From NCBI GenBank assembly GCA_047620505.1, contig JBLHKS010000060.1:1-34565 (forward strand): a stretch of DNA of 34,565 bases. The letters are read 5' to 3'. This stretch comes from JBLHKS01 sp047620505. Lineage in GTDB: Bacteria > Verrucomicrobiota > Verrucomicrobiia > Verrucomicrobiales > DEV007. Both the position numbers and the translations under genes were made by a program. The notes beneath the pieces are model-generated. The model searched no databases and had not been told where the DNA came from. It saw only the letters and a program-made list of their open reading frames with translations. The stretch's first letter is position 1; every line of letters starts with the position of its first letter. Below are positions 22,751 through 28,323 of this stretch, piece after piece.

Positions 22751-24715
22751 ATGACTGAACTTTCGCCGATACTTGCCGCCGGTCTCCACACGGTCGACTG
22801 GGCCATCCTCATTCTCTACGCCGGGTCGACCATCTTCCTCGGCTGGTGGTTCGGCCGCAAGCAGGGCTCCGCCAGCGAATACTTTGTCGGCTCCGGCCGG
22901 ATGAACCCGATCCTCATCGGCGTCTCGCTCTTCGCCACTCTGCTGAGCACGATCTCGTATCTCTCCTTCCCCGGCGAAACCTTCGGCAAAGGACCGGCCT
23001 ACATGGCCAACTACCTCGTCTACCCGATCATCTTCCTCATAATCGGCTTCGTCATTATCCCGGTCTACATGAAGCAACGCGTCACCAGCGCCTACGAACT
23101 GTTGGAGACCCGGCTTGGCCTCAGTGTCAGGCTGCTCGGCGCGACCCTGTTTCTCCTCCTGCGTCTCGTCTGGATGGCCGTGCTCGTCTACATGACCGCC
23201 AAGGCGCTTTCCGTCATGTTTTTCACCAGCGAGATGGACAAGTTTGAGTTTCAGCTTACTCCCGATGCTCAGCCCGCCGGAGCGTGGATCGGGGCTGGGC
23301 CGGACGGCGCGGGATCTCTAACGCCCACACAATTTCAGCGCGGCGACCACCAGTTCGGAATCCGAAGCCTCCTCTTTGAGCCGGAACAAAAGAAGCTCGT
23401 CCTCGTTTTCAAAGCCGACATCCGAGATCGCCTTCTCGGCAGCTACTTCGACGCCTTCAAACTCGACATAAAACCAGCAGCTGCTGAGGGCGAGGAGAAA
23501 CAACCCAAACGCTACGAGTTCCTTTTCGATGAAGCCAAAATCGGCCCTGACGGACGCAGCCTGACCTGGGTCAACATTCCCAAGAAGTTCGTCGAAGCCG
23601 CGCAAGCCGCTCCGTCGTGGTCCACCTACATCTTCCAGATTACCGACCCCTACGTCCCCTTCATCGTCCTCATCACCGGCCTCATCGCCATCACCTACAC
23701 GATGCTTGGCGGCCTTCGCGCGGTCGTCATCACCGACCTGATGCAGACGATCCTCCTTTACGGCGGTGCCCTCCTCGTCATCGGCACAGTCACTTGGAAA
23801 ATGGGCGGCTTCGGCTGGTTCCCGACCGAGTGGCACAGCAACTGGGACACCACGCAGACCTGGTTTCCCACCAGCCTGTCCACCCGAGTCACCGTCATCG
23901 GCACCCTCTTCCAGGTCCTCATCTGGTACGTCTGCACCGCCGCGGGCGACCAGGTTTCCGTCCAGCGTTTCATGGCCACCAAGGACGCCAAAACCGCCCG
24001 CAAAGCCGTCGCGGTTCAGCTCACGATTGCCGCAGTCGTCGGCATTACCCTGGGCATGGTCGGATTTGCCTTGCTCGGCTACTTCGACGCCAACAGCGCT
24101 GACCTGGCTCACTTCGATCTCAAGAACGACTCCGACCAGATGTTCGCGCACTTCGTCTCGAACCTCCTGCCTCCGGTCGTGTCCGGCCTCGTCCTATCCG
24201 GCCTCTTCGCCGCCGCGATGTCGAGCATCGACTCCGGCGTCAACTCGATCACCGCCGTCGTCCGCACGGACTTCATCGATCGATTCCGCAAAGAGAAGAT
24301 CTCTGATCGCCAACAAGTCGTCATGGCGCGCATCCTCGCCCTTGTCGTCGGCCTGATCGTGGTGATGCTCAGTTCCTTCGTCGACCTCGTCCCTGGAAAC
24401 TTCACCAGCGTCACCAACAAGACTGTCAACCTCCTGACCGTCCCGATCTTCTGTCTCTTCTTCTTTGCCCTGTTCTTCAAAAAGGCCACCCCGCTCGGCG
24501 TTTGGATCGGCGCGTTGTTCGGAACCACCACCGCTGTCCTGATCGCTTTTTCCGGCCCGTTCTTCGGCTTCGTCGGAGAGGAAAAAGACCTCGATCCAAT
24601 CAGCTTCCAATGGATCGCCCCGACGACTCTGGTCGTGAATATCGGAGTCGGCTGCCTCGTGAGTTGGCTGGACCGGAAGTTTCGAAAGATTGGCGCAGCG
24701 AAGCAGCCTGTTTAG
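22751..24715 (+). CDS. Sodium:solute symporter family protein with a large soluble insert
   Basis: The first part (WAILILYAGSTIFLGWWFGR, SEYFVGSGRMNPILIGVSLF, ATLLSTISYLSFPGETFGKG) and the region after ~residue 288 (TYTMLGGLRAVVITDLMQT, AAGDQVSVQRFMATKDAKTA, LFAAAMSSIDSGVNSITAVV) are classic SSF/SSS features of sodium-coupled transporters for sugars, amino acids or related solutes. It has about 13 helices in 654 residues. Residues ~158-287 form a long non-membrane insert with no hydrophobic helix (SEMDKFEFQLTPDAQPAG, FGIRSLLFEPEQKKLVLVFK, RYEFLFDEAKIGPDG), unusual in the family. Codon third positions are C far more often than in lpxD next to it, suggesting a different expression level or origin. 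The substrate is unknown. The neighbouring palindrome at 22687 lies in the gap after lpxD. Confidence 0.9.
   Translation: MTELSPILAAGLHTVDWAILILYAGSTIFLGWWFGRKQGSASEYFVGSGRMNPILIGVSLFATLLSTISYLSFPGETFGKGPAYMANYLVYPIIFLIIGFVIIPVYMKQRVTSAYELLETRLGLSVRLLGATLFLLLRLVWMAVLVYMTAKALSVMFFTSEMDKFEFQLTPDAQPAGAWIGAGPDGAGSLTPTQFQRGDHQFGIRSLLFEPEQKKLVLVFKADIRDRLLGSYFDAFKLDIKPAAAEGEEKQPKRYEFLFDEAKIGPDGRSLTWVNIPKKFVEAAQAAPSWSTYIFQITDPYVPFIVLITGLIAITYTMLGGLRAVVITDLMQTILLYGGALLVIGTVTWKMGGFGWFPTEWHSNWDTTQTWFPTSLSTRVTVIGTLFQVLIWYVCTAAGDQVSVQRFMATKDAKTARKAVAVQLTIAAVVGITLGMVGFALLGYFDANSADLAHFDLKNDSDQMFAHFVSNLLPPVVSGLVLSGLFAAAMSSIDSGVNSITAVVRTDFIDRFRKEKISDRQQVVMARILALVVGLIVVMLSSFVDLVPGNFTSVTNKTVNLLTVPIFCLFFFALFFKKATPLGVWIGALFGTTTAVLIAFSGPFFGFVGEEKDLDPISFQWIAPTTLVVNIGVGCLVSWLDRKFRKIGAAKQPV
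23475..23486. repeat. CAGCAGCTGCTG palindrome
   Basis: Exact copy inside the soluble insert of the symporter gene; reads Pro-Ala-Ala-Ala-Glu. Confidence 0.95.
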
Positions 24716-24748
24716 ATTGCGTGGTGACGCTTGGAAATACCGAGGCTG

Positions 24749-26887
24749 TCATTGAACGCTCAACTTTTTCCGCTCGTCTGCGCTCAAAGCTCGGTCGAAA
24801 ATCGCGGCCTCGTCGATCCGGCCTTCCCAGCTGTCGGATCGATCGCAGCGGCCGCCGACGAAAACCGTGTCGAACGACTCCGGGAAATTCGACACGGATT
24901 CCACATCGATCTCCGGCTCGGCCGCTCCATTCAGATAAACTCGGACGTGCCCGGCTTCGCGAACCAGCATCGCGTGATTCCAAGTCCAGCGCTCAAGCTT
25001 CGTCGAGCCAGCAGCTGCTGAGCCCGCTTCTCCGTCGCCGCCGTGTTGGAAAACCAGGGTTCCGTCACCGCGGAGGCCAAGATGCTCGCTGTTTGGGTCG
25101 AGTCCGTGGTCCCGTCCGCGAGAAAACATCCAACCGGCGACATCGCGGGCGCCGTCCGGCATGCCGTTCCAAAACCAGAGCGAAACGGAATAATCTTCGC
25201 CCAAACCCGCGACCCGCGCCGCCATCCGGCCTCCGCAAAAGTGCGCAGCGCGGTTGAGTTCGCCATCCAGGTTGAAGGCGTCCGAGCGAGCGCCTTCCAG
25301 ATGAAAAAGCACACCATCTTCGTAAACTCCGTCGCGATTGTTGCCGCTCAAATCGCTCGCACGCGGCAACGCGAGTTCGTCCATCCGCCAGTACGACGCC
25401 GGTTTTGCGGCCAGAATTTCGCGTGCGGCCGGCCCCTGACTCGGCGCATGCAGACGACGCGGATAGTCAGCGACGACTTCGAGCGCCTGAAGGAGCGCCT
25501 CGGTAATTTTCGGCTCGGCCTGAACTTCAAGCCCGGCCGAACGCGCGGCCCAAGTGTTGTAACCGCCGACGACGTGCTGCTCTGGCGGCGGAATGTAGCC
25601 GTCGCCGCCGTTGGCGAGCTCGATCACCATCAGCTTTTCGAGCGGGCTCATCGCCTTCAATTTTAGCGCTGTCAGGGCATAAGTTTCGTTAGGCGTCGTG
25701 GCAATCGCGATATCGCCGATCCGAATCGCTTGAACGACGATCTCGGTCTCCTGGCGCTCGTGGAGAATCGTCTGTTCCATCGCGTAAACCTGAGTTCTGT
25801 CCATCCGGCCGTCCTCGCCGACTTCGTCCGCGATTTCTTTCGACCATTCGAGCAGCTGCTTGTCGGGCACGCGATAATCCAGCGTCATCCGAGTTTCGCT
25901 CATCGCTAAGCCGGGCGATGACTCGTGCTCGATCTTTTTATATTCGGTCAGGGCGCGAGCCGCGAGCTGCTGAGCGTATTCGTCAACCGTCAGGTCAGCA
26001 GGCGCGTCGTCGATCTTGACGGAATAATCGCGCTCGGTGTAATCGCGTCGCCAGACATCGCCGCTGCAGCCGTGAGACATGATTCCGACAAAATCCGGAT
26101 CATCCGGCGCGAGAGTCGCCTTCAGCTCGTTCGCAAACCGCCCAAAATAGTCCGCGCTGAGCGCTTTCACTCCGCTGAAATAGTGCATCGAGAAATTCGC
26201 GAACACCGCGATTGGCTTTCCGTCTACCGACTGAAATGAGATGAGCGAAAGGTCGGGATCTTCCGGTCCGGACTCGCCCGTGACGTTGTCCCAGTTGCTT
26301 CCGGCATGCATCGTCGCGCGAACCGTAAAGTTGCCGAATGGATCTTCGGTGACTCGGTCAGGTCGACGAACCCATCGACGAAGCGCAGTGAACTCGGCGG
26401 CCTTCTGGACGTCCCAACCGACCTTAGCCGGCTGAAGTTTCGCCTGAGCAGCTGCTACGGCTTCAACCAGCTTATCAATCAGAAAACCTTGATATCGGAT
26501 ATCGGCTTTGGTGCCGAGGCAGGCGAGAGTCGACGGCGCGGTGTGCGTGTGGGTGGCCGACATCATCATGTTTTCAGCAGGGATGCCGGTCTTTTCGCTC
26601 GCGAGTTTCTTGGCCTTATCGAGCATCGGTCGCGGCATCATGCAGCTGTCGACGACGACGAGCGCGATCTCGGTTTTGCCGTCCGAGCAAACGACGGCAC
26701 GCACGTTGATCGGGTCCTGAACTTCGTTCGCAGTTCGGCTGTTCATCCCGCCGTTGACGAGGACGGGAAATTTATCGAGGTCGAGCGGCGAAGCGTCGAC
26801 CACTGCGGCTCCGGCTTGAAATTCAGACGCCCAGGAGGCGATCGGCATGGCGAGGGTCAGGAAGAGGAAAGCGAGGATTTGCTTCAT
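24749..26887 (-). CDS. Secreted neutral/alkaline ceramidase-like protein with a C-terminal LamG-type domain
   Basis: A signal peptide (MKQILAFLFLTLAMPIASWA) is followed by a neutral/alkaline non-lysosomal ceramidase-like domain (PF04734) over ~residues 22-480: FQAGAAVVDASPLDLDKFP at the start, VCSDGKTEIALVVVDS, and SATHTHTAPS at ~110-119 with the metal-binding His residues; later steps include SHGCSGDVWRRDY and ELANGGDGYIPPPEQ. The domain is shorter than in true ceramidases and PVC genomes carry many such paralogues, so ceramide as substrate is doubtful. From ~490 a concanavalin-like/LamG domain starts (SYWRMDELALPRASDLSGNN) and ends with FVGGRCDRSDSWEGRIDEAA, probably for carbohydrate attachment. 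The start codon CAT at 26885-26887 diverges from the DUF2237 gene. Confidence 0.88.
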   Translation of the reverse strand: MKQILAFLFLTLAMPIASWASEFQAGAAVVDASPLDLDKFPVLVNGGMNSRTANEVQDPINVRAVVCSDGKTEIALVVVDSCMMPRPMLDKAKKLASEKTGIPAENMMMSATHTHTAPSTLACLGTKADIRYQGFLIDKLVEAVAAAQAKLQPAKVGWDVQKAAEFTALRRWVRRPDRVTEDPFGNFTVRATMHAGSNWDNVTGESGPEDPDLSLISFQSVDGKPIAVFANFSMHYFSGVKALSADYFGRFANELKATLAPDDPDFVGIMSHGCSGDVWRRDYTERDYSVKIDDAPADLTVDEYAQQLAARALTEYKKIEHESSPGLAMSETRMTLDYRVPDKQLLEWSKEIADEVGEDGRMDRTQVYAMEQTILHERQETEIVVQAIRIGDIAIATTPNETYALTALKLKAMSPLEKLMVIELANGGDGYIPPPEQHVVGGYNTWAARSAGLEVQAEPKITEALLQALEVVADYPRRLHAPSQGPAAREILAAKPASYWRMDELALPRASDLSGNNRDGVYEDGVLFHLEGARSDAFNLDGELNRAAHFCGGRMAARVAGLGEDYSVSLWFWNGMPDGARDVAGWMFSRGRDHGLDPNSEHLGLRGDGTLVFQHGGDGEAGSAAAGSTKLERWTWNHAMLVREAGHVRVYLNGAAEPEIDVESVSNFPESFDTVFVGGRCDRSDSWEGRIDEAAIFDRALSADERKKLSVQ
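25009..25020. repeat. CAGCAGCTGCTG palindrome
   Basis: Exact copy in the LamG part of the ceramidase-like gene; minus strand reads Ser-Ala-Ala-Ala-Gly. Confidence 0.95.
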
Positions 26888-26997
26888 GGCGAAAGTTTAG
26901 AGGCGAGGACCGGCCCGATGCAAGCAGCCTGTCGATTTTGGCGACGCGGCTTGAAAATCACCGTTGCGCCTTGAAGCCTCCGATCTACTCTGGGCGC

Positions 26998-27378
26998 ATG
27001 TCCCCAGATGTGAATGTTTATGATGAGCCGCTCGCGGTCTGCGCTACTTCTCCAATGACTGGTTTTTACCGCAACGGCTGTTGCTCGACCGGTGACGAAG
27101 ATCTCGGTTCCCACACCGTTTGCATGCAGGCGACCGAGGAATTTCTCACCTTTTCGCGCGAAGCCGGGAATGATCTTTCGACGCCGCGCCCTGAATTTGG
27201 ATTTCCCGGACTTAAACCCGGCGATCGCTGGTGTCTTTGCGCGCCGCGTTGGAAAGAGGCTTACGAAGGAGCCGCCGCACCGCCAGTTTTCCTGCGAGCG
27301 ACGCACAAAGGGGCGCTGAAATACATTTCGCGCAGCGTTCTTGAAGAATTTTCGATGGACGATCTGGTCAAGGGTTAA
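26998..27378 (+). CDS. DUF2237 family protein
   Basis: The 126 residues match the whole family: NVYDEPLAVCATSPMTGFYR, NGCCSTGDEDLGSHTVCMQA, TEEFLTFSREAGNDLSTPRP, FGFPGLKPGDRWCLCAPRWK, and FLRATHKGALKYISRSVLEE. The conserved Cys and His residues suggest metal or disulfide, but no function has been established. I chose ATG 26998; an in-frame start at 26938 would add 20 residues absent from the family. No signal peptide is present, so it is cytoplasmic. The 110-base gap to the divergent ceramidase gene carries the promoters of both. Its 3' side is a 260-base region with a strong terminator and no clear gene. Confidence 0.92.
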   Translation: MSPDVNVYDEPLAVCATSPMTGFYRNGCCSTGDEDLGSHTVCMQATEEFLTFSREAGNDLSTPRPEFGFPGLKPGDRWCLCAPRWKEAYEGAAAPPVFLRATHKGALKYISRSVLEEFSMDDLVKG

Positions 27379-27465
27379 GTGCTCGCCAACGGGAAAAATA
27401 CAGTTCGTTAGAGCTGTGTTCATTCGGGCTGAACGAGTTACAACTACAAATAGTTCATTTTTTTC

Positions 27466-27595
27466 TTGCCAGGATTCACGTCAGGGTTCAGAATTTCAAC
27501 ATCTGCGGGACTACCCACCACGCTCTGGTCGGGCCCCGTGGACCTACCACCAACCAGCCCGTTGAGGCTCATCCTGGTTCGCCGGGATGAGCCTC
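27466..27595 (+). ncRNA. Candidate small RNA or long 3' UTR between DUF2237 and the DedA-like gene
   Basis: TTGCCA at 27466 and CAGAAT at 27489, 17 bases apart, form a plausible promoter; the transcript would start near 27500 and end at the hairpin at 27564-27595, about 95 bases. The stretch 27508-27560 can fold locally (CCACG with CGTGG around 27517-27534) and has no ORF worth noting. It does not match tmRNA, 6S, RNase P or SRP RNA as I know them. It may instead be the untranslated end of the DUF2237 transcript. Confidence 0.3.
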
Positions 27596-27605
27596 TTTGG
27601 TTTTT
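27564..27605 (+). terminator. Strong TTCG-capped intrinsic terminator
   Basis: GAGGCTCATCCTGG (27564-27577) pairs along 14 positions, with one G-T wobble, to CCGGGATGAGCCTC (27582-27595) around a TTCG loop, then TTTGGTTTTT. It ends the DUF2237 transcript or the candidate small RNA and sits 33 bases before the DedA-like start, which argues against the in-frame TTG start at 27597. Confidence 0.88.
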
Positions 27606-27638
27606 ACGTCAGGCCAATTCCATGGCAGGACTCTGGGA

Positions 27639-28295
27639 GTGAGATTTTTCTGGTTCATTTTTCTTCTCCTCGTCCTGGTGCTCGGCCCGTTCCTGATCTG
27701 GGGAGAATTCTTCGAAACGTTCTTCTCTGTCGAAAAAGGCAAGGCCTGGCTGGACGATCTCGGCCCTTGGGCGGCCTTGGCTGGGATTGGGCTTTTGATG
27801 GCGGATTTGGTTCTGCCGCTTCCGGGCACGACGATCATTTTTCTTCTCGGGATGAAATACGGCTTCGTTGTCGGGGGTCTGGCCGGGGCGATCGGCTCGA
27901 TTTTGTCCGGAATTCTGGCTTACGGAGTTTGCCGGACCTGGGGACGACGGCCGGCGCGGTGGATCGTGGGTGAAGCGGATCTGGAAAAGGGCGAACGCGT
28001 TTTCCGGCGCTCGGGCGGCTGGATCGTCGCGCTTTCGCGCTGGCTTCCGATGGCTCCGGAAATCATCGCCTGCTCGGCTGGCGTTGCTCGAATGCCGTTT
28101 CGCCCATTTTTACTCGCGCTGATCTGCGGCGGCGTTCCGCTCGGTTTCAGCTACGCGGCTCTGGGCGCATTCGGAAAAGATCAGCCGCTGATCGCAGGTG
28201 CGCTGAGTTTGCTCATCCCTCCGATTCTCTGGGCGATCATTCATCCGCTGGTGCGCTCGCGGATGAAGGACGAGGACGCAAAGTTGCGTCGCTGA
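27639..28295 (+). CDS. DedA/VTT-domain (SNARE-associated) membrane protein
   Basis: GTG 27639 is preferred to a TTG at 27597, which overlaps a terminator stem. The first helix is FFWFIFLLLVLVLGPFLIWG. The VTT domain follows: LMADLVLPLPGTTIIFLLGM with the L-P-x-P-G motif of re-entrant half-helix one, GGLAGAIGSILSGILAYGVC, GRRPARWIVG, SRWLPMAPEIIACSAGVARM with Arg and Pro of half-helix two, and two closing helices. The 218 residues fit the family. DedA/VTT proteins are linked to lipid scrambling and undecaprenyl-phosphate recycling in the inner membrane. The next gene starts 28 bases later on the same strand, so the two may be co-transcribed. The specific lipid is not known. Confidence 0.85.
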   Translation: MRFFWFIFLLLVLVLGPFLIWGEFFETFFSVEKGKAWLDDLGPWAALAGIGLLMADLVLPLPGTTIIFLLGMKYGFVVGGLAGAIGSILSGILAYGVCRTWGRRPARWIVGEADLEKGERVFRRSGGWIVALSRWLPMAPEIIACSAGVARMPFRPFLLALICGGVPLGFSYAALGAFGKDQPLIAGALSLLIPPILWAIIHPLVRSRMKDEDAKLRR

Positions 28296-28323
28296 TCTTC
28301 CGGCGACACGGTCCGAGGCCCGC

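Noticed and set aside
8118..26890. Shared TTTCGCC immediately before the ATG of the DUF1553 and ceramidase-like genes
   Set aside because: Two occurrences of a short sequence are too few to separate from chance.
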